From: Pelagibacterium xiamenense
GTDB taxonomy: Bacteria; Pseudomonadota; Alphaproteobacteria; Rhizobiales; Devosiaceae
Reading direction: 5' to 3'
Assembly: GCF_021166475.1 (NCBI RefSeq)
Contig: NZ_JAJOYS010000003.1
Coordinates: forward strand, 310,001 to 374,000
DNA: 64,000 bases
Shown: in pieces, positions 38,555 to 48,326 of the stretch
Numbering within the stretch: the stretch's first letter is position 1
How the letters are laid out: each line of letters starts with the position of its first letter
Translations under genes and position numbers: made by a program
Notes under the pieces: model-generated
Database searches by the model: none
What the model saw: only the letters and a program-made list of their open reading frames with translations
Told to the model about the DNA's origin: nothing

Positions 38555-38624
38555 ATCGGCGTGGCGTCGGGCCGCCGGGGCCCGTGGGGGACTCAGTCAG
38601 GCGGCCACGACTCTTCGTCCCCTA

Positions 38625-38652
38625 AGATAGGGCATAAAACCCCATCCACAAG
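38625..38652 (-). promoter_or_regulatory. RpoH (sigma-32)-like promoter of lon
   Basis: On the minus strand CTTG (38652-38649) is followed 16 bases later by CCCTATCT (38632-38625). This fits the alphaproteobacterial heat-shock pattern CTTG-N(about 16-18)-CYTATNT. Predicted start is about 110 bases before the lon ATG. Confidence 0.6.
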
Positions 38653-38713
38653 TTGCGTTCGGTCAATTTCTGTGGGCGGGACCGCAGGCCTGATATGCGT
38701 GCTCAAACACGCG

Positions 38714-39112
38714 TTACTTTTTGGGAGGCGTTGCAAGATGGCCATAGGCGGATTCGCATTCGTCAACCAGACCAAGGAACGTACCATCTTCGGCTTCCGC
38801 AAGCTCGAATGCCGCGGCATCGTAGGTTTCCCACACCGCATCCTGGCGTTCCTGTGAAAAGCCCGCAACGTTCATGGCTTCGCGCGCTGTCATCTCGAGT
38901 TCGTAGCTCAATTCATCGTAGTAGATGCCCCAGGGCGCGTCCTCGTCATACCAGAACGACTCCTCGAACAGGACGGCGCTGCACCACATGAGGTCGATGT
39001 CGGCTCCCTCCAATCCGTCCACGAGCTTGGTCGTGGGCTGGGCAACGGTGGCGGTAGACATCGCCAGTCCTGTCGCCAGAAGAACTCCGGCGAGTGAATG
39101 TCGTAAAAGCAT
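38714..39112 (-). CDS. Small secreted protein with two cysteines (132 aa)
   Basis: Not recognised. The N-terminal signal peptide (residues 1-24, ending ATVAQP) is followed by a strongly acidic, aromatic-rich mature domain (about 108 residues). Only two Cys are present, one in LMWCSAVLF and one in VDECESAY, and these could form a disulfide. Predicted mostly helical, periplasmic. It lies between clpX and lon on the same strand, but spaced by about 170 and 200 bases. A protein-turnover link is only positional. Confidence 0.7.
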   Translation of the reverse strand: MLLRHSLAGVLLATGLAMSTATVAQPTTKLVDGLEGADIDLMWCSAVLFEESFWYDEDAPWGIYYDELSYELEMTAREAMNVAGFSQERQDAVWETYDAAAFELAEAEDGTFLGLVDECESAYGHLATPPKK

Positions 39113-39230
39113 GATCTTCCGTCCCTGCTTGGTCTGTCGCCACCAGACTCTAACAACTCGCTGCCGGACTTGACAGGATTAAACGCTTCGATGGCTAACG
39201 CAGGAGCGACGTGCCCTCCCCGACCTCAGA

Positions 39231-39256
39231 CAAAAAAAAGCCCGGCCAAGCCGGGC
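39231..39256 (-). terminator. Intrinsic terminator of clpX
   Basis: On the minus strand a 7-bp perfect stem (GCCCGGC / GCCGGGC, 3-base loop, extended by A-U pairs) is followed by a run of eight T, about 30 bases after the clpX stop. Confidence 0.93.
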
Positions 39257-39284
39257 TTTCTCAACGCGAGTCCAGCAATATTGA

Positions 39285-40562
39285 TTATGCGCTGGGCTTG
39301 ACATCTTCCTTAGCACGCTCGGCGTAAATGTAGAGCGGCCGGACATCTTTGCTCTCGATGACTTCCTGGCTGATCACCACTTCCTCGACACCTTCGAGGG
39401 AGGGCAGATCGTACATCGTATCGAGCAGGATCGCCTCCATGATGGAACGCAGGCCACGCGCGCCGGTCTTGCGCGCAATCGCCTGCCGGGCGATCGCCTT
39501 GAGCGCATCCTCGTGGAAGGTCAGTTCCACAGTCTCCATCTCGAACAGCCGCTGGTACTGGCGGACCAAAGCATTCTTGGGTTCGGTCAGGATCTGCACC
39601 AGGGCGTCCTCGTCGAGATCCTCAAGCGTCGCAATCACAGGCAGACGGCCAATGAATTCGGGGATCAACCCGAACCGCACCATATCCTCGGGCTCGACTT
39701 CCGCGAGCACATCGCCCACGCGCCGGTCTTCGGGATCCTTGACCTGTGCGGTGAACCCGATCGAGGTGTTTTCGCCGCGCGCTGCGATAACCTTTTCAAG
39801 CCCCGCAAACGCCCCACCACAGATGAAGAGGATGTTCGTCGTATCGACCTGCAGGAATTCCTGCTGCGGATGCTTGCGCCCGCCCTGCGGCGGCACCGAG
39901 GCAACGGTACCTTCCATGATCTTCAGAAGCGCCTGCTGAACGCCCTCACCCGAAACGTCCCGGGTTATGGAGGGATTGTCCGCCTTGCGGGAAATCTTGT
40001 CCACCTCGTCGATATAGACGATGCCGCGCTGGGCCTTGTCGACGTTATAGTCCGCAGCCTGCAGCAACTTGAGTATGATGTTCTCGACGTCCTCGCCGAC
40101 ATAGCCCGCTTCGGTGAGCGTCGTGGCGTCAGCCATCGTGAAGGGCACATCGAGAATACGTGCCAGCGTCTGGGCAAGCAGAGTCTTGCCGCAACCGGTC
40201 GGCCCGATCAGCAGGATGTTGGACTTGGAAAGCTCGACATCCTGGTTCTTGGCCGCGTGATGCAACCGCTTGTAGTGGTTGTGGACCGCCACAGAGAGCA
40301 CGCGCTTGGCCCGTCCCTGACCGATCACATAATCATCCAGAACCTTGCAGATTTCCGCAGGGCTCGGGACGCCATCGGAGGACTTCACCATCGAGGTCTT
40401 CGATTCCTCGCGGATGATGTCCATGCACAATTCGACGCATTCATCGCAGATGAACACCGTCGGTCCGGCAATCAGCTTGCGGACTTCGTGTTGGGACTTC
40501 CCGCAGAACGAGCAGTAAAGCGTGTTCTTGGAGGACTCTCCGCTCGAATTTTCCTTCGACAT
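39285..40562 (-). CDS. clpX: ATP-dependent Clp protease ATP-binding subunit ClpX
   Basis: AAA+ unfoldase that feeds tagged substrates to ClpP, 425 residues. The N-terminal C4 zinc finger is intact (YCSFCGKSQ ... [10 protein letters not shown]). Walker A is GPTGCGKT, the ClpX pore loop lies in the AAA core, and the ClpP-contacting IGF loop region follows. GGAG precedes the ATG. It is downstream of clpP with a 176-base gap containing a 9-bp hairpin, so it may be read both from clpP and from its own promoter. Confidence 0.98.
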   Translation of the reverse strand: MSKENSSGESSKNTLYCSFCGKSQHEVRKLIAGPTVFICDECVELCMDIIREESKTSMVKSSDGVPSPAEICKVLDDYVIGQGRAKRVLSVAVHNHYKRLHHAAKNQDVELSKSNILLIGPTGCGKTLLAQTLARILDVPFTMADATTLTEAGYVGEDVENIILKLLQAADYNVDKAQRGIVYIDEVDKISRKADNPSITRDVSGEGVQQALLKIMEGTVASVPPQGGRKHPQQEFLQVDTTNILFICGGAFAGLEKVIAARGENTSIGFTAQVKDPEDRRVGDVLAEVEPEDMVRFGLIPEFIGRLPVIATLEDLDEDALVQILTEPKNALVRQYQRLFEMETVELTFHEDALKAIARQAIARKTGARGLRSIMEAILLDTMYDLPSLEGVEEVVISQEVIESKDVRPLYIYAERAKEDVKPSA

Positions 40563-40688
40563 ATAGCAACTCCAAAAGCGCCAATTTGCGCTTGGTTCTA
40601 CCCCGCCGTTTACAACGCTAGCCGACGACGAATGAAAAAAATGTAATTCACCTCGACCTTAAAGGTCACTGGCTTGCGGTGCAATCAT

Positions 40689-40714
40689 GACAGAGGCCTC
40701 TCGCCGCCTCTGTC
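40689..40714 (-). other. 9-bp hairpin between clpP and clpX
   Basis: GACAGAGGC (40689-40697) and GCCTCTGTC (40706-40714) form a perfect 9-bp stem with an 8-base loop, 24 bases after the clpP stop. No T-run follows, so it is either a leaky terminator or an mRNA processing or stability element that could set the clpP:clpX ratio. Confidence 0.5.
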
Positions 40715-40738
40715 AATCACTTGTGAAAAAGGCGAGAC

Positions 40739-41368
40739 TTAGGCTCCCGCCTCAGGCAAATCCCGTTTCTGGTGAACGTGGTCGATCAACCCCAGTTCCT
40801 GGGCCTCTTCAGGGCTAAGGAAGCGGTCGCGTTCCAGCAGATCTTCGATCTCCTGGTATGACCGACCCGAATGCTTGACGTAGATTTCATTGAGCCGGCG
40901 CTTGAGGCTTTCAGCTTCGCGGGCATGGATCATGATGTCCGTAACCTGGCCCTGATAGCCACCGGAAGGCTGGTGGACCATGACGCGCGCATTGGGCAGA
41001 CACCCGCGCATATCCTTTTCGCCTGCGGTCAAGAGCAGCGACCCCATCGAGGCGGCCTGCCCGATGCACAACGTCTGGACCTTGGGCCGGATGAACTGCA
41101 TGGTGTCGTAGATCGACAGCCCCGCGGTCACAACTCCGCCAGGCGAGTTGATGTACATCGCGATTTCCTTTTTCGGGTTTTCCGATTCAAGGAACAAGAG
41201 CTGCGCTACGATCACCGAGGCCATATTGTCCTCGACGACACCGGTTACGAAAATGATGCGCTCGCGCAGCAGCCGCGAATAGATATCGAACGCGCGTTCG
41301 CCGCGGTTCGACTGCTCGACCACCATCGGTACAAGCGTGTTCATGTAAAGATCGACGGGATCTTTCAT
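40739..41368 (-). CDS. clpP: ATP-dependent Clp protease proteolytic subunit ClpP
   Basis: Tetradecameric serine protease, 209 residues. The catalytic triad is Ser107 (in IGQAASMGS), His132 (in VHQPSGG) and Asp181 (in LERDRF). The handle-helix region and the N-terminal axial loop segment ([13 protein letters not shown]) are standard. It is upstream of clpX and preceded by an RpoH-like promoter (41452-41479). Confidence 0.98.
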   Translation of the reverse strand: MKDPVDLYMNTLVPMVVEQSNRGERAFDIYSRLLRERIIFVTGVVEDNMASVIVAQLLFLESENPKKEIAMYINSPGGVVTAGLSIYDTMQFIRPKVQTLCIGQAASMGSLLLTAGEKDMRGCLPNARVMVHQPSGGYQGQVTDIMIHAREAESLKRRLNEIYVKHSGRSYQEIEDLLERDRFLSPEEAQELGLIDHVHQKRDLPEAGA

Positions 41369-41451
41369 TTATTTTTTTCTCCCCCGGGGAAAGGAATCAG
41401 AAGGACCTCTCGCCTTGCCGGCGATATCGGCATAGCGACGTCTAAACCGTC

Positions 41452-41479
41452 ACATAGGCTTGGCGGTGTTTGCGTTCAA
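41452..41479 (-). promoter_or_regulatory. RpoH-like promoter of clpP
   Basis: On the minus strand TTGAAC (41479-41474) is followed 15 bases later by CCTATGT (41458-41452). This matches the alphaproteobacterial sigma-32 pattern (TTGAA...CYTATNT) and puts the start about 75 bases before the clpP ATG. A sigma-70 reading is weaker. Confidence 0.5.
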
Positions 41480-41597
41480 TAGCAAGCCCGAGCGTGGCCC
41501 AAATAAGGCACATGCTTAATGCGTAAAATGCCCCGCTCACCGGTTTGACGCGACCGGCTTTCACACTAGACTGACTTTGACCATTCGGACAAAAGCC

Positions 41598-42848
41598 ATG
41601 CTCGATTCACCCGTTTCGCCATTTGCTATCGACCGAGACGACCGCCGCGCGCGATGTGATCCGCGCAACGCTCGCTTTTTCGGCGACCCCTATGTGTTCT
41701 ATACCCAGATCCACCAAAACACGCCATCATTTCAATGGACTGACTATGGGCACTGGTGTTTCGCGAGCTTTGCCGATGTAAGTGCCCTGCTCCGCGACAA
41801 GCGCTTCGGTCGGCAGATCCTTCATGTCGCCACGCGTGAGGAGATCGGCCTGCCCGCCCCCCTTTCGCATACCAGGCATTTCGACGCCGCCGAGCGATTT
41901 TCGCTCCTTTCGATCGAGCCGCCCGAGCACACACGGCTGCGCACGCTGGTCAACCGCGCCTTCGTATCGCGGCAGGTAGAACGCCTCCGCCCGCGAATCG
42001 AATCGCTGGCCAACGAGCTCATCGACGGCTTCGCCGGCCAGCGTGAGATCGACCTCATCGACGCCTTCGCTGCCCCCATCCCGGTCGTCGTCATCGCCGA
42101 AATGCTCGGCGTACCGCGGGATATGGCCGGCCAATTGCTTGACTGGTCCCATCGCATGGTCCGGATGTACATGTTTGGGCGAACCGAGGAAATCGAGCGC
42201 GATGCCGACGCAGCAGCCCGCGACTTCACGGCTTATATCCTGTCCCTTGCAAACAAACGCCGTGCCGATTTGCGCGACGACCTCATCTCACACATGCTCA
42301 CCGCGGAGGTCAAAGGCCAAAAGCTCTCCGATGCCGAGCTTGCATCAACGGCAATCCTACTTCTCAACGCCGGACATGAGGCAACAGTCCACCAGACCGG
42401 TAACGCCGTCAAATCCATCCTCGAAAGCGGCTATGATCCCCGAACGCTGTTTTCATCCGATGAGCAGACCGCGGCCACCGTTGAGGAGGCGTTGCGTTTC
42501 GACGCGCCGCTGCACATGTTCACGCGCTACGCGCTTGAAGACCTGAACTACGCTGGTATCCCGTTCAAAAAAGGCGAGACGATCGGCCTGATGCTCGGTG
42601 CCGCCAACCGCGATCCGGTCCGCTTCGCCAACCCGAACGCCTTCGATCCATTCCGTACCGACGGCGCCAACGTCAGTTTCGGTGCCGGTATTCATTTCTG
42701 CATCGGAGCACCGCTCGCCCGGCTCGAAATGCAGGTGGCGCTCAAGGTCCTCTTCGAGCGCCTGCCTGACCTGCGCTTGACGGCGGAACCTGAATACAAG
42801 GACGTCTATCACTTCCATGGCCTCGACCGGCTGATGGTCGGGTGGTGA
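41598..42848 (+). CDS. Cytochrome P450
   Basis: Soluble bacterial haem monooxygenase of 416 residues from the ATG at 41598 (a TTG at 41577 is possible). Motifs in order: I-helix LLNAGHEATVHQ, K-helix EEALR (ExxR), and the haem loop FGAGIHFCIG with Cys368 as thiolate ligand. The I-helix has Ala where most P450s place the oxygen-activating Thr, with Thr one residue later; I believe the same AGHEAT arrangement occurs in other bacterial P450s. No ferredoxin or reductase gene is nearby. Substrate unknown. It is divergent from clpP and convergent with nnrDE (5-base gap), so it interrupts an otherwise core block. Confidence 0.92.
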   Translation: MLDSPVSPFAIDRDDRRARCDPRNARFFGDPYVFYTQIHQNTPSFQWTDYGHWCFASFADVSALLRDKRFGRQILHVATREEIGLPAPLSHTRHFDAAERFSLLSIEPPEHTRLRTLVNRAFVSRQVERLRPRIESLANELIDGFAGQREIDLIDAFAAPIPVVVIAEMLGVPRDMAGQLLDWSHRMVRMYMFGRTEEIERDADAAARDFTAYILSLANKRRADLRDDLISHMLTAEVKGQKLSDAELASTAILLLNAGHEATVHQTGNAVKSILESGYDPRTLFSSDEQTAATVEEALRFDAPLHMFTRYALEDLNYAGIPFKKGETIGLMLGAANRDPVRFANPNAFDPFRTDGANVSFGAGIHFCIGAPLARLEMQVALKVLFERLPDLRLTAEPEYKDVYHFHGLDRLMVGW

Positions 42849-42853
42849 CGCGC

Positions 42854-44323
42854 CTATTCCAGGACGCGCACAAGCATTTCGCGAACGATATCGGGAAGAT
42901 CGTCGGCCATGAGCCCCGGCTTGCCAAAAAGCTTGGTGCCGAGCCCGTGAAGGAAGACCGCCGCGCACGCCGCGTCGAAATCCGACATGCCCTGGGCCAT
43001 CAGCCCCGCGATGGCACCGGCCAGGACGTCCCCTGCGCCGGCCGTCGCAAGCAGAGGCGATGCGGCCCCGTTTATGACGACACGACCCTCGGGTCGCGCG
43101 ATCACGGTGTCAGGGCCCTTGTAAAGCACGACCGCCCCGGCAAGCTCTGCCGCGCGGCGCGCACGGTCGATCTTGGACCCCTCTAGCGTACCGAACAGGC
43201 GTTCGAATTCGCCATGATGGGGCGTCAGCACAACCTCGCCCCGCCCCCGGTCGTCAATCGCGGCAAATAGCGTCTCAGGGTCTTCGTGGAAGCTCGTGAT
43301 TGCGTCCGCGTCAAGAACCACGCGCGCTTCGCTCCGTAGCGCCGTGAGCACCTTGTCGCGGGACTGCCCGCCCGTGCCCAGACCCGGTCCTATGACCACC
43401 GAGTTCTTTCGCCTGTCGCGCAGCGTTTCGGCAAGTGCCTCATGGTCCTCCGCCTCGACAAGCATGATGGATGTCACATGGTTTGCGTGCACGGAAAGCG
43501 CCGCCCGGTCGCCTGCAATCGTCACAAGGCCCGCCCCCACACGGGCTGCACCGTTCGCCGCAAGACGCGCCGCGCCCGTTTGAAACGCGGCGCCGGATAC
43601 GACAAGGCAATGCCCGGCATCGTATTTGTGTCCGGCCGGGCTGCGCTTCGGCAGGTGCCACAAATGCGGGTCGTTTTCGAACGCTGTTGGCACGATATCG
43701 GCAAGCACATGGTCGGGAATACCGATGTCTGCGAGCAACACCTCACCGCATAGCGCCCCACCCGGATAAAGCAAATGGCCTGGCTTACATCGGAAAAACG
43801 TCACTGTGAAATTGGCCCTGATGGCAACGCCACGCTCCGCGCCCGTCGCACCGTCGACGCCGCTCGGCATGTCGACGGCAACGACATCCGCACTGCACTG
43901 GTTGACCTTCTCGATAACCTCCGCAAGTTCCCCGTCGATATCCCGCGAGAGGCCCGATCCGATCAACGCATCGATGATGACGCCGAAATCATCGTCCAAA
44001 CAGGCCAACGCCGGTTCGATATGACCGCCGTTCCATTTGCGCGCCATAATCGCCGCATCACCTCTGAGGTCCGCCTTATCCCCGAAGAGCCCTACGCGTA
44101 CAGGCCAGCCCCGCTCGGCCAACAGCCGGGCCACCACGAAACCGTCGCCTCCATTGTTACCAGGACCGCAAAGAACCAGCACGGGCTGCACGGAAAAATG
44201 CTGGGCGACCTCATAGGCGATCGCCTGGCCTGCGTTTTCCATCAACGTAAGTGACGGAACGCCGGCGTCGACAGCAAGCCGGTCGGCTTGCGCCATTTGG
44301 TAAGGGGTGAGGAGCTCTTGCAC
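42854..44323 (-). CDS. nnrDE: Bifunctional NAD(P)HX epimerase/dehydratase
   Basis: Repairs hydrated NADH and NADPH. The N-terminal YjeF domain (about 1-210) epimerises NAD(P)HX, with CGPGNNGGDGFVVARLL and DALIGSGLSRD. The C-terminal ribokinase-like domain (about 225-489) dehydrates it at the expense of ADP or ATP, with VVIGPGLGTGGQSRD, LTPHHGEFERLFG and the catalytic LLATAGAGDVLAGAIAGLMAQG. I chose the GTG at 44323 because GAGG lies 7 bases upstream and it starts the conserved VQELLTPYQMAQAD; an ATG at 44347 is also possible. It is downstream of tig. Confidence 0.93.
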   Translation of the reverse strand: MQELLTPYQMAQADRLAVDAGVPSLTLMENAGQAIAYEVAQHFSVQPVLVLCGPGNNGGDGFVVARLLAERGWPVRVGLFGDKADLRGDAAIMARKWNGGHIEPALACLDDDFGVIIDALIGSGLSRDIDGELAEVIEKVNQCSADVVAVDMPSGVDGATGAERGVAIRANFTVTFFRCKPGHLLYPGGALCGEVLLADIGIPDHVLADIVPTAFENDPHLWHLPKRSPAGHKYDAGHCLVVSGAAFQTGAARLAANGAARVGAGLVTIAGDRAALSVHANHVTSIMLVEAEDHEALAETLRDRRKNSVVIGPGLGTGGQSRDKVLTALRSEARVVLDADAITSFHEDPETLFAAIDDRGRGEVVLTPHHGEFERLFGTLEGSKIDRARRAAELAGAVVLYKGPDTVIARPEGRVVINGAASPLLATAGAGDVLAGAIAGLMAQGMSDFDAACAAVFLHGLGTKLFGKPGLMADDLPDIVREMLVRVLE

Positions 44324-44577
44324 GCAACAACCTCGCTGAGAGCACATTTTTGACGTTTTTGGGGAAGTGGGGACCCGCCCGCTTCTGCGCAATACGCCAA
44401 GCCCAAAAAACCAGGCGACAATGCGGACAATTGGATCCGATAGCTCTCGGTAACCCCATAAAACGACTGAACCCGACCATTTTCAGGTCGGGTTCAACGC
44501 AATGCGCGATCAGACTGTGATGAACGTTTGACCGATATCCCGTCGGTCCACAGGTACGCCCGTACCCGCGATAACGC

Positions 44578-45966
44578 TTAGTGCGCGTGATCGTTGTCGA
44601 TGTCGAAGCTGTCTTCGCCTTCCCGCACCAGCTTGACGAGGTCTTCCCGGCTCACCTTCTTTTCCGTGACAGAGGCGAGCTCGGTGACGAAATCGATGAC
44701 CTTGTTTTCGAAGATCGGGGCACGCAGGCTTGCCAGAGCCTGCTGGTTCTTGCGGTAGTAGTCGTAGACCTGCTGTTCCTGACCCGGGAACCGGCGTACC
44801 TCGCTGATCAGCGCCTGCTGATGCTCTTCATCGGTGACCTGGATGTCGTTCTTGTTGCCGATTTCAGCAACGACGAGCCCGAGCCGCACGCGGCGCTCGG
44901 CGATCTTTTGATAGTCTTCGCGCGCCTGCTCTTCGGTCGTACCTTCGCTCTCGAAGGTCTTGCCGTGATGCTCGACTTCGTGCTTGACCCGGTTCCAGAT
45001 CGCATCGAACTCGGCCGTGACGAGCTTTTCGGGCACATCGAACTTGTGGCCTTCATCAAGCGCATCGAGCACCAGGCGCTTGACGCGCTGCTTGGACAAT
45101 GACTCGTTCTGGCTTTCGATCTGATCGCGGATAGCCTTCTTGAGCGCGGCCAAATCCTCAAGGCCAAGGGTCTTGGCGAACTCGTCGTTGAGCTCGACGT
45201 CCTTCTTGGGACCGTCAACGTGAAGCACATTGACATCGAACGTCGCCTTCTTCCCGGCGAGTTCGTCGTTTTGATAATCTTCAGGGAAGGTAACCTCGAT
45301 GGTCTTTTCCTCGCCCTTCTTGACTCCAACGAGTTGCTCTTCGAAACCCGGAATGAACTGACCCGAGCCGATCACGAGATGGGTATGGTCCGCGCTACCG
45401 CCTTCAAACGGTTCGCCATCGATTTTGCCGACAAAGGAAAGCCCGACCTTATCGCCATCCTCAACGACCGCGCCATCGCCCTTGTCTTCGTACTGGCGGT
45501 TGGACTTGAAGAATTTCTCGACTTCCTGATCGACCTCTTCATCGGTCACCTCGACCACCGGTTTTTCGAGCTTGATCTTCGAAAAATCCATAAGCTCCAC
45601 CGGCGGCAGGACCTCATAGCTGACAGTAAAGGCGAGATCCGCTTCTCCATCGAGGACGCGGTTGATCACCGCCTGGTCGTCCGAAAGATCGATCTCGGGC
45701 TGGGCAGCGGCCTTTTCCGAGCGCTCTTCGAGCGTTTTGGAAACAGTCTCATTGATCGTATCCTGCATGACCTCACTCATCACCGAGCGGCCATATACCT
45801 TCTTGAGGTGCGCCATCGGCACCTTGCCGGGCCTAAAGCCCTTGAGCTGCACCTTGCCCCGAACCTCGTCGAGCTTTTCATCGAGCCGCGACGAGAGGAC
45901 CGTCGCAGGGACAGTCACATCGAGCTTGCGGCGCAGCCCTTCGTTCAGAGTTTCAGTCACGTTCAT
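44578..45966 (-). CDS. tig: Trigger factor
   Basis: Ribosome-bound chaperone and peptidyl-prolyl isomerase, 462 residues from the ATG at 45966 (MNVTETLNEGLRRKLDVTVPA). The N-terminal ribosome-binding domain carries the signature KGFRPGKVPMAHLKKVYG. A central FKBP-type PPIase domain (about 160-245, GDKVGLSFVGKIDGEPFEGG) and the helical C-terminal chaperone arms follow. The frame is open to 46053, across part of the tRNA-Leu gene, so the longer start is rejected. It stands with clpP, clpX and lon in one proteostasis block. Confidence 0.97.
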   Translation of the reverse strand: MNVTETLNEGLRRKLDVTVPATVLSSRLDEKLDEVRGKVQLKGFRPGKVPMAHLKKVYGRSVMSEVMQDTINETVSKTLEERSEKAAAQPEIDLSDDQAVINRVLDGEADLAFTVSYEVLPPVELMDFSKIKLEKPVVEVTDEEVDQEVEKFFKSNRQYEDKGDGAVVEDGDKVGLSFVGKIDGEPFEGGSADHTHLVIGSGQFIPGFEEQLVGVKKGEEKTIEVTFPEDYQNDELAGKKATFDVNVLHVDGPKKDVELNDEFAKTLGLEDLAALKKAIRDQIESQNESLSKQRVKRLVLDALDEGHKFDVPEKLVTAEFDAIWNRVKHEVEHHGKTFESEGTTEEQAREDYQKIAERRVRLGLVVAEIGNKNDIQVTDEEHQQALISEVRRFPGQEQQVYDYYRKNQQALASLRAPIFENKVIDFVTELASVTEKKVSREDLVKLVREGEDSFDIDNDHAH

Positions 45967-46023
45967 TTGGTCGATCCCGTCTTTACGTTCTGCTTTGTCT
46001 CTATAGTGTGCCGCGAAGAGAAA

Positions 46024-46108
46024 TGGTGCGGGTGAGAGGAGTCGAACCTCCACGCCTTGCGGCGCTGGAACCTAAATCCAGTGCGTCTGCCAGTTCCGCC
46101 ACACCCGC
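46024..46108 (-). tRNA. tRNA-Leu (UAG), CCA encoded
   Basis: The complement folds as a class II tRNA with a long variable arm: acceptor GCGGGUG / CACCCGC, anticodon stem CUGGA / UCCAG with loop UUUAGGU (anticodon UAG), variable arm around CGCCGCAAGGCG, and T-arm GGAGGUUCGACUCCUC. Discriminator A and encoded CCA follow. It lies 57 bases upstream of tig. Confidence 0.96.
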
Positions 46109-46251
46109 CTCTCTTGCCGTGCGGCGCGAGTTGGCACGCGGTCTATCCCAAGTTCGCTGGCCAGTCAAAGCCTCATTGTGCACGCACGTGGGCATGAAAA
46201 GGCTGGCTTCATAGCTGGCCTGAGCGGGACACGAGAACCTGCAGCCGAAAT

Positions 46252-46268
46252 TGCACAAAATATATGCA
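46252..46268 (+). promoter_or_regulatory. Possible NtrC-binding site upstream of glnB
   Basis: TGCACAAAATATATGCA keeps the 17-base TGCA-N9-TGCA frame of NtrC sites (TGCACC-N5-GGTGCA), although inner bases match only in part. It lies about 125 bases upstream of the sigma-54 -24 element, a normal enhancer distance. Confidence 0.35.
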
Positions 46269-46321
46269 TGCTGCACAATATCTAGCCTGACAATACATTT
46301 CAAAACGTATCAACGCGTTGA

Positions 46322-46771
<450 letters not shown>

Positions 46772-46869
46772 AACCGCACGTTTCGCTTACTTCCGGACGC
46801 GCCGGCACCACCTCCCGGACCGGCGGGCAAACAATCCAAAAAAGTCAAACACATACTGGGGATCACACT

Positions 46870-48279
46870 ATGAGCTCAGCAAACGACCTTATCCAGAAGA
46901 TCAAGGACGAGGGCATTAAATACGTCGACCTGCGCTTCACCGACATTCGCGGCAAGCTGCAGCACGTCACTATGGACGCCAGCGTCGTCGACGCCGACAT
47001 GTTCGAAGAAGGCGTGATGTTCGACGGCTCCTCGATCGCCGGCTGGAAGGCCATCAACGAATCCGACATGGTGCTGATGCCCGATACCGCGACCAGCTAC
47101 GTCGATCCGTTCTTTTCGGCCCCGACGCTTGTCGTCAATTGCGACATTCTCGAGCCCGCCACCTACCAGCCTTACAACCGCGACCCGCGCTCCATCGCCA
47201 AGAAGGCAGAGGCGTATGTCGGCACCTCCGGCATCGGTGACTCTGTGGTCTTCGGCCCTGAGCCGGAATTCTTCCTGTTCGACGACGTGAAGTATTCCAA
47301 CACCACCTACAAAGTCGGCTTCCAAGTCGATTCCGGCGAACTCTCGGTCAATTCTGATGCGGAATACGAAGGTGGCAATTCCGGCCACCACGTGGGCCTG
47401 AAGAAGGGCTACTTCCCGGTTCCCCCGCTCGACAGCGCTCAGGATATCCGTGGCGAAATGCTCGAAGCGATGGCCGCGATGGGCGTCGTGGTCGAAAAGC
47501 ATCACCACGAAGTGGCATCGGCCCAGCACGAACTCGGCATCAAATTCGCGCCGATCATCGCTGCCGCAGATCATGTGCTTTTGTACAAGTACGCAGCACA
47601 TCAGGTGGCACAGGCCTATGGCAAGACCGCGACGTTCATGCCCAAGCCCGTCTATGGCGACAACGGCTCGGGCATGCATTGCCACCAGTCGATCTGGAAG
47701 GACGGCAAGCCGTTGTTCGCGGGCGACGAATATGCCGGTCTCTCGATGGAGTGCCTCTACTACATCGGCGGCGTGATCAAGCACGCCAAGGCCATCAACG
47801 CCTTCACCAACCCTTCGACCAATTCCTACAAGCGCCTGATCCCGGGCTTTGAAGCTCCTGTGCTCCTGGCATACTCGGCCCGCAACCGTTCGGCTTCCTG
47901 CCGTATTCCGTTCGGCCAGAGCCCCAAGTCCAAGCGTGTGGAAGTTCGCTTCCCCGATCCGATGGCGAACCCCTATCTCGCCTTTGCCGCGCTCCTGATG
48001 GCCGGTCTGGACGGCATCAAGAACAAGATCCACCCGGGCGACCCGATGGACAAGGATCTCTACGAGCTTCCGAAAGAAGAACTGCAGGGCATCCCGACCG
48101 TATCGAGCTCGCTGCGCGAAGCCCTCGATGCGCTCGACGCCGACCGCGACTTCCTCAAGGCTGGCGGCGTGATGGACGACGACTTCATCGACGCTTACAT
48201 TGAGCTGAAGATGGAAGAAGTCATCAAGTTCGAGCACACCCCGCACCCGGTCGAGTACGAGATGTACTACTCCGCCTAA
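46870..48279 (+). CDS. glnA: Glutamine synthetase type I
   Basis: Dodecameric ATP-dependent ammonia assimilation enzyme, 469 residues. The GS signature [10 protein letters not shown] is at residues 51-60 and the ATP-binding [21 protein letters not shown] at about 259-279. The adenylylation site is Tyr398 in [12 protein letters not shown], so activity should be controlled by GlnE together with the adjacent PII. It is transcribed with glnB. A hairpin terminator follows within 50 bases. Confidence 0.98.
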   Translation: MSSANDLIQKIKDEGIKYVDLRFTDIRGKLQHVTMDASVVDADMFEEGVMFDGSSIAGWKAINESDMVLMPDTATSYVDPFFSAPTLVVNCDILEPATYQPYNRDPRSIAKKAEAYVGTSGIGDSVVFGPEPEFFLFDDVKYSNTTYKVGFQVDSGELSVNSDAEYEGGNSGHHVGLKKGYFPVPPLDSAQDIRGEMLEAMAAMGVVVEKHHHEVASAQHELGIKFAPIIAAADHVLLYKYAAHQVAQAYGKTATFMPKPVYGDNGSGMHCHQSIWKDGKPLFAGDEYAGLSMECLYYIGGVIKHAKAINAFTNPSTNSYKRLIPGFEAPVLLAYSARNRSASCRIPFGQSPKSKRVEVRFPDPMANPYLAFAALLMAGLDGIKNKIHPGDPMDKDLYELPKEELQGIPTVSSSLREALDALDADRDFLKAGGVMDDDFIDAYIELKMEEVIKFEHTPHPVEYEMYYSA

Positions 48280-48300
48280 GCGGTATCATCGCTCACCAAG

Positions 48301-48326
48301 AGAAGGGCCCCTCGGGGGCCCTTCTT
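48301..48326. terminator. Bidirectional terminator between glnA and ABC-F gene
   Basis: AGAAGGGCCCC (48301-48311), a 3-base loop and GGGGCCCTTCT (48315-48325) form an 11-bp perfect stem, followed by TTCATTT on the plus strand. It directly abuts the stop codon of the convergent ABC-F gene, so it probably serves both. Confidence 0.75.

Noticed and set aside
46876-48246. 456-codon open frame antisense to glnA
   Set aside because: Exact shadow of a fully recognisable glutamine synthetase.
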